DNA of 52,672 nucleotides, taken from contig JBBHKE010001761.1 in assembly GCA_037447655.1 (NCBI GenBank), forward strand, positions 1 through 52,672, given 5' to 3'. The position numbers and the translations under genes are program-made. Origin of the DNA: Zygnema cylindricum. Lineage: Eukaryota; Streptophyta; Zygnematophyceae; Zygnematales; Zygnemataceae. Every line of letters begins with the position of its first letter. Within the stretch, counting starts at the first letter, position 1. Below are positions 12,476 through 22,946 of this stretch, piece by piece. The notes beneath the pieces were generated by a model. It saw only the letters and a program-made list of their open reading frames with translations. It searched no databases and was not told the origin of the DNA.

Positions 12476-12905
12476 CACATAGCGTTATTAACGCTAATTC
12501 GGCGCCCTCATATTTTGACCCTAAAACCTTAAATAGAATTAGATACAGTAATTGTTATTTTATGTTAATTAAGGTACTGGTTAATTAAGGTTAATAGCTC
12601 TAATTTATGGTCATCTTCAATAGAGTGGTGTACAGAACGTGTCATTCCGTACAAAATGGTACTTTATTAAGTTATAAAGTACAAAACATAGATTCAAATA
12701 ATCGCGAACGCACGTAAAACTGCGCTCGGAATAAATGGTAAAATGAGATCGTAACTATTTTACTGTAAAGATATTGATCGCGTATTAGAACCCAAATTAG
12801 AGTTATGAATAAATTAGAGTAAATGGTTTTTCTACAAAACGCGAAAAATTCAAACTAGAGTTGATAACACTAATTATTTCTTAACGCTAATAGCGATTCA
12901 CGGTG
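12476..12905. mobile_element. CACCG-type MITE with damaged left end
   Basis: The right end reads CGATTCACGGTG followed by TA (12906-12907). The left end retains TACAC and the subterminal GCGTTATTAACGCTAATTCG but lacks the CGAATCGCT part of the terminal repeat, as if about 12 bp were deleted. Interior words (GTACTTTATTAAGTT, AAAGTACAAA) match the shared module of the other CACCG subfamilies. No coding capacity. Confidence 0.55.
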
Positions 12906-12992
12906 TAATGTACTGTACGGACTCGGTATGGAGGTGTCGCCATAATTTTTAATCTGCATATCGGACTGATGTATTGGTAAATCGCCACGATA

Positions 12993-13507
12993 CACCACGA
13001 ATCGTTATTAGTGTAAAAGTTTAAATAGTGTTGAAAAAAATCTACCGTAATTGATGCTAATTAAGAATTTGATTTTTTTTTTTAAAAGGTGTATTCTAAT
13101 TTCGACATTATGTTAATTTGGGAACAACAAAAATGGAATATTCGCCGTACGATTATATACATTAATATATGTATTCGTACAAAATATTAAAAATCGTACG
13201 CCGTCGTGAAATTTAAATATTTGTACATTTCAGACTAATTTACGTGTCAGAATAATCCCGTTTTTTTAGCGCACGTTCCTATGCGTGCGCGTCTGATTTA
13301 ATTCATTTTTTGTAAAATTTCACTTGAAAAGGTACATTTATGTACGGTCTGACATCGACCGTACACCACACTATCTAGATCTTTTTGTACTTTCGTTCTT
13401 TACGCTATTTTATACGGTACCTTAATTAACGTCAAATAAATTTCTAAAATCATGTATCAAATCAAAACCCAAATTAGTGACATTGACACTAATAACGATT
13501 CACGGTG
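12993..13507 (-). mobile_element. CACCG-type MITE, subfamily C2, reverse orientation
   Basis: A 515-bp element bounded by CACCACGAATCGTTATTAGT and its complement, with TA at 12991-12992 and 13508-13509. It is the reverse complement of the copy at 14646-15187: both hold AATTAGTCTGA/TCAGACTAATT, the CGTGCGC segment and the GTACGGT(C)...GACCGTAC hairpin. It forms the left partner of the 56-bp-arm palindrome that follows. Confidence 0.85.
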
Positions 13508-13605
13508 TAGTTCCTTTCGAAACGATATATTTATTAACGGTCTTATTACAAGACCGTTAATAAATATATCGTTTCGAAAGGAACTACACCGTGAATCGTT
13601 ATTAG
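13489..13605. repeat. Perfect palindrome, 56-bp arms and 5-nt loop, spanning two MITE ends
   Basis: Left arm 13489-13544 and right arm 13550-13605 are perfectly complementary around the loop ATTAC. The outer part of each arm is a CACCG terminal repeat; the inner part (TTCCTTTCGAAACGATATAT and beyond) is about 35 bp of sequence that belongs to neither element. Perfect complementarity over all 56 positions implies a recent event or active conversion. Confidence 0.95.
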
Positions 13606-13784
13606 CCTTATGTACGCTATATCGGCACCCCAAAATTTTGACATTGATACCTTAAATATAATAAATTACACTATTTAAGGACGTGGACCATAATTTGCCA
13701 CGCTCCAGACACTAAATTATAATGAATGACGCTAATTTTTTCTTTACACTAATAATTTTTATACGCTAATAACGATTCAAGGTG
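13587..13784. mobile_element. CACCG-type MITE, about 198 bp
   Basis: Ends are CACCGTGAATCGTTATTAGC on the left and the near-complement CGATTCAAGGTG on the right, with TA borders (13585-13586, 13785-13786). The interior is AT-rich with CTTAAATA and ACGCTAAT words. It is non-coding. Confidence 0.75.
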
Positions 13785-13791
13785 TACAGTA

Positions 13792-13999
13792 CACCGTGAA
13801 TCGCTATTAGCGTCAATGACTCTAATTGCGGTACCCCGTTTTTTTACCCAAATTCTCAAATAAAACTAATAAAAACCCTTTAAGAAACAAATTAGAGTAA
13901 ATGATTTCCCTCAAAAACCCCAACTTCCCAAATAGCGTAAATAACGCTAATTGTTTCATTGCGCTATCTATTTCATTACGCTAATAGCGATTCACGGTG
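13792..13999. mobile_element. CACCG-type MITE, short subfamily C3
   Basis: A 208-bp element with TA borders and ends CACCGTGAATCGCTATTAGC/complement. The interior contains CTCTAATTGCGGTACCCC and AACGCTAATTG. A copy of the same length and order lies at 32989-33196, so this is a defined short subfamily rather than a random deletion. Only five bases (including both TAs) separate each neighbouring element. Confidence 0.85.
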
Positions 14000-14006
14000 T
14001 ACAGTA

Positions 14007-14628
14007 CACCGCGAATCGTAATTAGAGTAAATTACTCTATTTCGGTCGCTCGAAATTTCGACTCTATGACATCAAATAGAGTAAACGATTCTATTTTTTT
14101 TTCGTTATTCTAATTTAGGTAAAGGTTTAATTAGCGTAAAAAATTGTAATATAGAGGTTCGTTTTAAATAGTGTGGAGTACAGACGACGTTCGACCGTGC
14201 AAAATTGTACTTTTTTAAATAAAAAGGTACAAATAATGATTTAATAGAATCACGCTCGCACGTGAAATCGCACTAAACGAAAAATCAATCACATCGAAAA
14301 AAAGTCGTTCGCATAACTCTCGTCCGTCGACAGCATCGTCGTCAATGTGAACATTAACTGACATTCAGCGCGACAAATAGTACTGACGTCAGAATGGCGT
14401 CAAAACTATACGGACTGACCGATTTTGTACGTGTACGTAATTTAGTGTTCATAATTTCAGCGCGGATAAATAATGCCGACATAACCCGACATAGAGTACT
14501 TAAATAAATTAGAGTAAACTTTCTTTGTGAAAAAGTTCTATCACATAAACTAGAGTTCATTACTCTAATTGTTTTTTTTTTGTTTTTTTACTCTAATTTT
14601 TTCATTACTCTAATTACGATTCGCGGTG
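14007..14628. mobile_element. CACCG-type MITE, subfamily C1, complete copy
   Basis: A 622-bp element with TA borders (14005-14006, 14629-14630). It is nearly identical along its length to 5850-6466, differing by scattered substitutions and one- or two-base indels. High identity of two copies 8 kb apart suggests recent amplification or conversion. It is non-coding: the 68-codon minus frame at 14354-14560 has a counterpart in the other copy only because the DNA is conserved. Confidence 0.88.
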
Positions 14629-14645
14629 TACAAGTAAGCACTGTA

Positions 14646-15187
14646 CACCGCGAATCGTTATTAGTGTCAAAGTCAATAATTTGGGTTCTTAAAATTTTGA
14701 TTTTTTTCCTCAAATAGGATACATGATTTTCATTTTTCCTTGACGCTAATTAAGGTACCGTACAAAATAGCGTAAAGAACGAAAAAGTACAATAAGATCT
14801 AAATAGTTTGGTGTACGGTCGATATCAGACCGTACATAAATGTACTTTTTCAAGTGAAAATTTTACAAAAAATGAATTAAATCATACGCGCACGCATAGG
14901 AACGTCCGCTAAAAAAACCGGATTATTCTGACACGTAAATTAGTCTGATATGTACGGATATTTAAATTTCACGACGGCGTACGATTTCTAATATTCTGTA
15001 CGGGTACATATATTTTTGTATATAATTGTACGGAGAATCTTCCATTTTTGCTGTTCCCAAATTAGCATAATGCCGAAATTAGAATACACATTTTTTTTTT
15101 TTTAATTTCAAATTCTTAATTAGCATCAATTACGGTAAATTTTCTTCAACACTATTTAAAATTTGACACTAATAACGATTCGCGGTG
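14646..15187 (+). mobile_element. CACCG-type MITE, subfamily C2
   Basis: A 542-bp element with TA borders (14644-14645, 15188-15189). An internal hairpin GTACGGTC/GACCGTAC with a 7-nt loop lies at about 14813-14835. The reverse copy is 12993-13507, and a third copy is cut by the window end (52199 on). The right-hand TA is shared with the first bases of a following TAGTGTTGTGTATCGGG sequence. Confidence 0.85.
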
Positions 15188-15500
15188 TAGTGTTGTGTAT
15201 CGGGTAATAATTTATCGCGATAAACTCCATGTTAGACATATCGGATATCGAGCATTCAAAGGTCTCGATATATCGTATCGGGACCAACAAATTATATCGC
15301 GATATATTTGAAGATATATATTGCTACTTATTTAGTACTTTACATAATATAGTATTTTTTGAAAACATTGAAGAAACAATGATTGAACAGCATAGTTGTT
15401 CACGGCGATTAGTGCGAACGTACCGTACGCGACGAATTATACGTAACAAACGCATTGAACCTTTTGATCAAATCGCAAAAAATCGTTAATGAATTTCCTT
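15188..15500. mobile_element. TAGTG-type element fragment (hAT-like end)
   Basis: It starts with TAGTGTTGTGTATCGGG directly at the end of a CACCG element, followed by TTATCGCGATAA and TATCGGATATCGAGC-like words that also occur in the full copies at 33197-33667 and 44850-45333. I find no matching right terminus here. An 86-codon frame (15229-15489) runs through it but looks non-coding. Confidence 0.6.
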
Positions 15501-17550
15501 CCGTACTATTCCGTACATAAAAAAACAAAAAACTATTACATATAACGCAGTTTGCAAGATTTTTCCGTTAAATGAGCGGTAAAACAATAAACTCTTAATA
15601 TTTTTATCACACTTCTTGCTGGTATCATAACTTTTTCACCAACTGTTAGTCCAGTCGCTCACCACTTGACGTACCCGGGTTCGAATGCCACGAAGGTAAT
15701 ATTTTATGAAATTTCGTCTGTCCGAGCCTAATAATAATTACAGATGCATAATCGGTTGGCCAGAAGAATCCCACCGTCTGCAGCCTTCACGTGCTCCCAC
15801 TCCTCTCCTCGATTTTCTGGGCATGATTGCTTTTGTCGAAGTCTGGAGGCGAGGATAGTAAAAAGCTTGGGAGGGAGGAGGGTAGGATATGGGGAAGCGG
15901 CTTCCTCGCGGTTTCGTTTTCAATGTTCCATGGCGTCTTCTTTAAAAAAAAATTGAAGAAGACGCCCGTACAAATTTAAAACTTAACGGGCGGAATTATT
16001 GTGACGTTCAACGTCTCTTTTCGAAAATGTCCGTACATTTTCGATTATATAACGTACAGCTTCCGTGGTATTCCTGTTCAGTTCACTGAACAGAAAGTAC
16101 CAATAAGTACGACGCTTATTTCCTGTTTTATTCCGTACATATCCGTAAAAAATGCACAGTTACAGTAATTTGTGTACAGGTTTCCGTAAATTTTCAGTTT
16201 CAGTTTACAGTACACGTTTTTTTACGATTTTTTCAAAAGTCACGAATTATACGTTTCAATCGGAAAAAAGGAAAAAATCGCGCGATTTGAACAACTATGT
16301 TGAACAGTATGGTACGCCACGTATGACGTGAATTGAATTACGGGACTTCAATCTAGAAAGCGCAATATGTAACCGTCAAAAAATTAGTACGTTATATAAT
16401 TAGTACGTACAAGAACCTAAAATTCCGAAACAAAATAGTCACACTAATTTCGTCAAATTGAAATGATAATCTGACAGCATTAATTCTGCAGACTGCTCCT
16501 TTTTTCCTTAACAATATGCATCCTGGATGCATATTGCTTAGTTGCTTTTGCATCGTTGCTTTTCAATTTTGAGCAAGTAGTATTACAGAAAAATTATATC
16601 TTTATCTCTTCCCATGGATTCTTAAGAGAAAGGAAGCAACATAGGAGTAAGGGAAGATGACACCCAAATTTGGGATTTTGGGATTATGGGATTATGGGAT
16701 TATAGGATTTTGGGATTATGGGATTATGGGATTATGCGATTATAACATGTTTGAATGTTTGAATGTGGGAAATGGGGAACTGGAAATCGGATAATCTGGA
16801 CATCTCGGAGTTATAAACTTTTGTGAACTTCAAAAGTTGTCGATGTAGGAATTGGATTTGGAATCTGGGAAAGCAAATAATTAATATTAATGTGGGTTAA
16901 TTGTAGCCAAATATTGGGCTCCATCTGGGTGCATGAGATATAATTGTACCGAGATCTACAGAATTCGGATGGCAATATATTGCATTTTTATGGTGATCTC
17001 GTTTTGAGACAGAAAGTGAACATGAAGAACTGTTTTTGTCGGTAAACACCAAAAGCCCAATGCCAAAGAAAAACAAATTAAGCAACTATTAATAAATGGG
17101 CTAGCACGTTATTTGGAAGCAGGAAATATGCATTCTGTTAGTATTACAGAAACACTGAATATAAAGCCACGTATAAACAACACGTGAGTTGGTGATGAGA
17201 TTTGTTTCAGCGGTGAGAATACAAAAACAATATTTTAACTATTTCCTGGTTAAGTTTTTTTTGCAGTGAATTAGATGCCTTGATTATTTGCAGCTTTCTG
17301 TTTTTTATTTAGGCAGTGATACATATATGTTGTTTTTAACTTCTCGTATACAAACTAATCCAGTCCACAGTACTTGCTTCTGTTTTCTACTTGTCCAACC
17401 GCCACAGCAACAGCAATTGTCTGTTATTTCAGAAAACATATTTTTCAAGCATAATGACAAAAAAACTGCACAAAAAACTCTGAAAACCAGAATGACAATC
17501 TGGAACGAGTATTGGGGCACAAAGACCTGCGACTAATTACAAAAAACAAA
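15501..17550. other. Intergenic region, no recognised gene
   Basis: Contents: a B-box-like GGGTTCGAATGCC at about 15677-15690 preceded by TAGTCCAGTCG, not enough for a tRNA gene; a small GC-rich island at 15744-15920 without a convincing frame; a hairpin (GGCGTCTTCTT/AAGAAGACGCC) around 15932-15966; a short palindrome CTGTTCAGT-TC-ACTGAACAG at 16074-16093; and a palindrome CAATATGCATCC-T-GGATGCATATTG at 16512-16536. Confidence 0.4.
16673..16742. repeat. Minisatellite, GGGATTATG-like 9-bp unit
   Basis: About seven to eight imperfect copies of GGGATTATG or GGGATTTTG in tandem. It resembles a G-rich telomere-like repeat but has a 9-bp period and is not the plant TTTAGGG repeat, so I do not call it telomeric. 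Confidence 0.85.
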
Positions 17551-17712
17551 AAACAAACTTCGATATATCGCGATATCGGCATATCGGCACGATACATTGG
17601 TAAAATATCACGATATTGGGCTATTCGATATATCGAAGCGATATGTCGATTATTGGGTACCCACAATTAGGTGAATATCAAATATCGACAAGGGGCCCTC
17701 GATACACAACAC
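17551..17712. mobile_element. TAGTG-type element fragment, right end
   Basis: Repeated CGATATATCGCGATATCGG-type words end in CGATACACAACACTA, the complement of the TAGTGTTGTGTATCG terminus. The left half is missing. Confidence 0.6.
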
Positions 17713-18578
17713 TACTGTACTAACAATACGTATTTACCGAAACATTGAAACGATTTAACACACTACTGAAGCAATAGCTATTAACTGTTGCCATGAAATT
17801 TGGTGCATAAAAACGTTAAAAACAACCACCACCACACGCTCAAACAGCCAAAGCCGGCCATTCCAAAATCGTCAAGCAGGTTTTTTGTTTGATATAGACA
17901 AATCCTAGAATTTCTGATGCACTTCTGTAAAAAAGTGCACGGAGAATTCAAAAATGGAATTGTACATTGGATGCTTCGTACGGAGAACCTATGCAGAAGT
18001 ATTCTTGGCTTATCGTTAGTTGGAATACAAACCAAAATATTATTTTTTGACAAAATAGCTACCAACTACCGTATACATGTGGAATTGATGGGACACTCGT
18101 CGGTCACATCAAGTATCAAACATATCAAGCTTCTCTCACCACTGATGTACACTATCTGGGCCATTGTCAACAGAATAAACATGGTGGAAGATATGAGCAA
18201 TTATTAGTGACCTTGACTAAACAATCAACGCAATAAACACTTCTCATTTTTCCATTGATCCCCACATCATTCAAGATCAAGAAACGTCACACAATGCTTC
18301 TGCAATCAATGCACCTTCGGAACCCACAATCTACCCATTCTCAGCCTCCTACCTTCTTGGAAATCCAAAGTGTCATTGTACAAACGACAAAACATGCGGT
18401 ACATTGTGAATGGCTATTAGCGCTAAGCAATAGTCAGTAGGACTGTTTCAGTGTCAGGGATTCTCTTTGCAGTTTGAATGACATGGACAATTTTCAACCG
18501 CAAAAATGATAAGCAGTAAGAAAAACAAAATTAGAGTTAGCAAACCTATTTTGCATTGCGAAAAAGACCAGACCGGAA
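17713..18578. other. Intergenic region, no recognised gene
   Basis: Short overlapping frames on both strands (17781-18065 minus, 17917-18207 plus) have no recognisable motif. A degraded CACCG-like terminus (GTACATTGTGAATGGCTATT) sits near 18400. Confidence 0.35.
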
Positions 18579-19040
18579 TTGGAGTGGCTGCCACTGCGAG
18601 AGGTTGAGGATGGTGGAATGAGGTGGGAGGGAACGGTGCTGGGGAGGGAGAGGGGTTGGTCTCAGGAGGACAGTGGATGGGAGGGACAAGGGGGAGGGAT
18701 GAGGAGGGGGGGAGGGAGGGGGGAGGGAAGGAGGGCGGGTGGATGGAGAAGGAGGAATCAGAAGATCATGGATCGGGCCGGGGGGGGCAGGGAATGGATC
18801 CGGAAGGAATAAAGAGAAACCATGGCTGGTCAGCGCATCGGACGAGAGAGAATGTCAGTGGACGAGAGTTAATGCGAGAGAGAAGGGATAACAAAGGAGG
18901 TGGGAGGAGAAGGAAGAAGAAGAGCACTAGAAGTTACTATCTTGGGGGAGAGTACACGCGAGGTCAGCGGTGGAGAGGGGAGGGCGGGGCCGAGTGGGAA
19001 GGTGGGCCAGGTGTCGGGAAGAGTAAGGCCGAGAGAAGGT
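18579..19040 (+). repeat. G-rich, purine-biased low-complexity block
   Basis: About 460 bp in which the plus strand is dominated by GGGAGG, GGAGGGGGGAGG and GAGAGA words, with multiple runs of four or more G. Frames read as Gly/Arg/Glu-rich low-complexity protein in several phases, which argues against coding. It has potential for G-quadruplexes. Confidence 0.8.
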
Positions 19041-19360
19041 GAGTGTTCTACGCTATTTCATGTTTCGCGGCCAAGAAGACATGCTATTGCAAGTGTACTG
19101 TAGTCTTGTCCCGGTTGTACTTCTGGTACGGAATAGTCTCCACCTGAAGCTTGCCGTCGTCGTCCAGCTGGCGCTCTCGCCTTCAGGTGGGCCCCGCAGC
19201 GCGGCATCGGCAGATGCTTCCCACAGGGCTTGCAACAGTGTGCAGTGCTGTACGGCGTCGTGGCACAGGACCTTCGAAGAAATTTCCTCTTTGCGGTGGT
19301 CAATGGGGCAGACTAGTCAACGCTCGCACTCTCCGATTCGGCCGTTAGCTAGACGTTGAA
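19041..19360. other. Small GC island with overlapping frames, function unknown
   Basis: Three overlapping open frames, one plus and two minus, cover the same GC-rich 300 bp. One minus frame (19058-19303) has clustered Cys and His residues (HCCKPCGKHLPMPRCGAHLK), reminiscent of a zinc-binding segment but fitting no family I know. It could be an exon, a pseudogene or a relic of a mobile element. Confidence 0.3.
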
Positions 19361-21983
19361 GCGGCATTTCTGGCCGTTAGCTGCATGAAGCGGTGACGGC
19401 ATGGAAGTTGCCATGCCGTGTACCTTGTCGGTGGCAAGGATCAGCGCGGATCTTGAAAAAGGAAGGACCCTTGGGACGTAGTTCGATCTTTACTAAAAAG
19501 TGTTCGTGGACGTTTGGACTGATGTCCGTTCATCTCCAAAGAAATCCATCCGCAGAGTGTACGGCATATGTACCTGAAAGTCTTTAGCACTTGAAAATGG
19601 ACCTACTCCGTTATTCGTCAGGATATTTCTGTCGTTTCTGAAAAATGTAGACAACACGATAAAGCTAATCTTTGAAATCCTTAGAAATTTCAGCAAGGGG
19701 AAATTCCAAAAGTGCACTGTACAAAACTTTAGTGCAAAAAGCTCCTGAGGTATCAAGGCGAACAGGATAAAATAATTTACAAAACGAAGTTTGACTTTTT
19801 GACTCTGGCGATTCTATTTTCAACAGGTCGAGTAATGGGGATATATTTGGCGTATTTCCATTAATGGTGTAATGGTATTTAAGAAACGGGAACCAACAGA
19901 AAATAACGCTTTAAAATGCTCCTTTATATATTAAAGCGTTAACATTTCAAACTGCCCGGACACCTGAGTTGTTCTGCCTTCCAGAAACCTTAATAATCAG
20001 GTGTTCGCAGAGCGTTCACTGCAGTACTTCACTGCTCGGTGAACGGCCCAGATATCACGTTGGACCAGCCGCTGGTTGACCGGTACCGCTAATTAATTGA
20101 GAAGTACTAAACTTGCGCTTCCGGTTAGACGGGCTATAATGGACGGGAGGATGTCGGCCACTCAGTTAACATATTTAATGTGTATTCTATACTGTAGCGT
20201 GTAGACTGTTGTGTGAAGCAAATGTTGAGGGTCAAAACTGTCATTAATACAAGTGTGAGACGGGCGTCAAATATACGCCTATTCACTACGGAATTACGTT
20301 CGCGAATGGTTCGGCTGAAAACGTTTTTTGCAGCCAAATATCAGCCTGCAAAGACTTCAGCGAGTGTACCATGCACATCAATAGAATAAAAGTCGAAAAT
20401 ACAAATAAATTGCTAGGTTCCAATTCCCTTTGACCGAGTATGTGGGGTGTCATTGAGTTCAACGTTGAAATAGGAAAAAGTTTATTTTAGTTAAATTGGT
20501 TAATACGATTATGCTTTAAAACTATGGTGCTATTTTTTTAATTCGAATCTGAAAAGTAATTCAAAATATAATTTCCTGGTTACGTGTAGTTTCGTCTTAG
20601 GTACGTCATCAGGCTTAAACCGCGGTGTTATCAAAAAAGAATTTAACGTTAACATTGACATGAATGATGTCAACAATATACTGTGCTCTGTAGCTTTCTA
20701 TATTAAAGAAAATCTACTCGCATTTACTATACTATATAGTTGGAAATATTATAGCATAAATGAACACCTTTGATTCATGGTATCATTTTTAATCGTACAT
20801 TATTCAATCCGATAGAGGATTGAAAAACTAATGTTAGACATCAATTTGTATCCGTTCGAGTAAAAAATAATTGTTAAAACATTCAGCGATAAAAAAACTA
20901 AATTTAATGTTGTGTATCAAATCCGAATGAAGCTTATTACGGGGATGTGCAAACATCTCAGTGTGTACAAAAGTAGTGAATTGCATAAGACCAACCGATG
21001 TGATGATACATGATGCAACGATATGCCCGATGTTTTCAACAAATAACGTCGAATCGATTATATCGACGACCGATGGGCATGGAATCAAATGTCTTACTAG
21101 GACAATACGCTCGTTCACATCTAAAAAAAAAAAAAACAATAAACCCTCATGAACAACGAAGGAGGAAAAAAAGAGGGCATGGAAAGAGTGAAAGCGATCT
21201 CTCTAAAGTTATTTTTATTCATACACGCAGTTACAACACGTGTAATATCGCATCAAAGCATTCTCAGATAATGCATTTAGTTTTTTTCCTTTGTTGATTT
21301 TGGAATCGTTATTTGAACATCAAGGATACGAGTACTCTTGTATTGGTTTTTCCTTTTCTTTACAAAGCTTATCACTCTAGTATGGCTCTTTTAACCTTTT
21401 CTTAATGTAAATAAAAGAAACCATTGTAAATTATTATGTTGTATTTTATCATAAAGTGATTGAATGCCATTAAATGAAACATTTTTGGCTTAGAAATGAA
21501 AAAGCATCCACCATTTGCTAAGATTTATTTGTGATCGCCTCATTTTTTACAAATGATGTAATTATTCGCAGTGGTTTATGTATATATAATTCTTGCTCGA
21601 AACATGAAATAGTGTTAATATTTATGTTATATAAGTGGCCATGAGGATGCGACATTGTTGAACATAATGTAGTCTAAGTAATCATAGCAAATTTTTCACG
21701 TTACTAAGTTACTAACTCTAGTAGCAATGGGTCGTGTACATCCGGAACCAACTTTTTAGTACCTTGCCCATCGTTATTAATATTAACAACACTAAATCAG
21801 TCACGACCTTTTTTGGATGGAAATCATAAAACAACGTTTACACCGCTATTTAATGGAGTGGATCATTATTTTTCATCTCTCCTTTCGCTTTTACTATACA
21901 TTTGAAATTTGCGTAAACAAAATTAAATTGTTTTCGCGATTAAAGAGTGCGCTCAAAACATTTTTTTATGATTGTATATACTC
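19361..21983. other. Intergenic region, no recognised gene
   Basis: AT-rich sequence with no RNA gene and no terminal-repeat pair that I can match. Frames up to about 100 codons (for example 20834-21139 minus) have no motif. Confidence 0.4.
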
Positions 21984-21986
21984 TTA

Positions 21987-22943
21987 GGGCACTTTCCCAT
22001 GTAATCGAAACTTAGACTTATAACTTTGTTTTTTAGCGAAGATTCTCCGTACTACTTCCAGAGCATTCCGATATAACGTAATTAGCTTGTTACGTTGGAT
22101 TGTGACGGATGTAGACGTGGGTGTAATTTGTGACGGTTGTAGAAGACTACAAAACTCGCGACAATTGATGACGTTTACAAAATAGCGACGGTTGTAGGCG
22201 TCTAGTTACTTCTGACATTGTAGATGTTTAGGGCTTGTGACATTTTGACGTCACGCTCAATTATGACCGCGACGACGTCACAAATTCTAAAACTTTCCGC
22301 CATGGTTTCCCGATTTTGTTTTTTAGTCCTTTCTCACTCTACTTGCCATCAAAATACACCCAAAGATATAAATCGTTTTTAGAGATATTTCATTTGATAC
22401 CATTATTTACTTTTTTCATTTCAATAGTTGTGAGACAAACGCAGTAGCAAGAGAGGGAGAGAGAGAGAGGCGCTTTCACAGACTTTGCTTTTGCAAAATG
22501 GCGTCCGTTGGTCGAGACCCCTCCACGGCCCCTGTACAGAAAAAGTGCACGGAAAAAAGTAACGCACTAGCTAGAAACGTGTAGTGGGCTTTTTTGTTCG
22601 ATACTCCGCGCACAAAAGAATGTAAAAAACTTTGGGCGCGTGCGACATCATCTGCCTACTCGCTCACATCATGGAACTTTATTTAAAATCACCTCGCGAG
22701 GTGATTTTATATAAAGTTTGAAGATGAAGTGGAAAGACGCAAAAGTGGGTCGAAACGCGTTAGACGACAAACTGCATCGGGCTAGACAACAAACCCCAGT
22801 ACATATAAACTTTCAAGGTAGCGCAACTTGTAAGGTGACAATTTCATTTTTTTGGTACGGCTGTGGATTTTGTCGTTTTTTTTCTAAGTTATGGAGGAAA
22901 ACGACAGAAAAGAACTGTAACTTTAGCACATGGGAAAGTGCCC
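21987..22943. mobile_element. GGG-type element G3 (PIF/Harbinger-like MITE)
   Basis: Terminal inverted repeats GGGCACTTTCCCATGT and its complement bound 957 bp. The flanks are TTA (21984-21986) and TAA (22944-22946). These are both forms of the TWA target of PIF/Harbinger elements but not identical to each other, so one flank may have mutated. The interior holds GACGGTTGTAG-type repeats and a 22-bp-arm hairpin at 22675-22718. No transposase frame is visible, so it is non-autonomous. Confidence 0.8.
22675..22718. repeat. Internal hairpin of element G3
   Basis: Arms of 22 nt with one central-side mismatch; the inner 26 bp (22684-22709) are a perfect palindrome with the tip CACCTCG/CGAGGTG. The centre lies about 246 bp from the right terminus of the element. 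Confidence 0.9.
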
Positions 22944-22946
22944 TAA

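Noticed and set aside
14354-14560. 68-codon minus frame seen also at 6193-6399 with similar protein
   Set aside because: The resemblance reflects two copies of the same non-coding MITE; substitutions do not favour synonymous positions as far as I can see.
15640-15700. tRNA gene
   Set aside because: Box-like words are present, but no cloverleaf or acceptor stem can be drawn and the box spacing is wrong.
16673-16742. Telomere repeat
   Set aside because: The 9-bp unit does not match known plant or algal telomere units, and the array is short and internal.
18623-19042. 139-codon Gly/Glu/Arg-rich plus frame
   Set aside because: Purine-only low-complexity DNA; the composition follows directly from GGA/GAG/AGG repeats.
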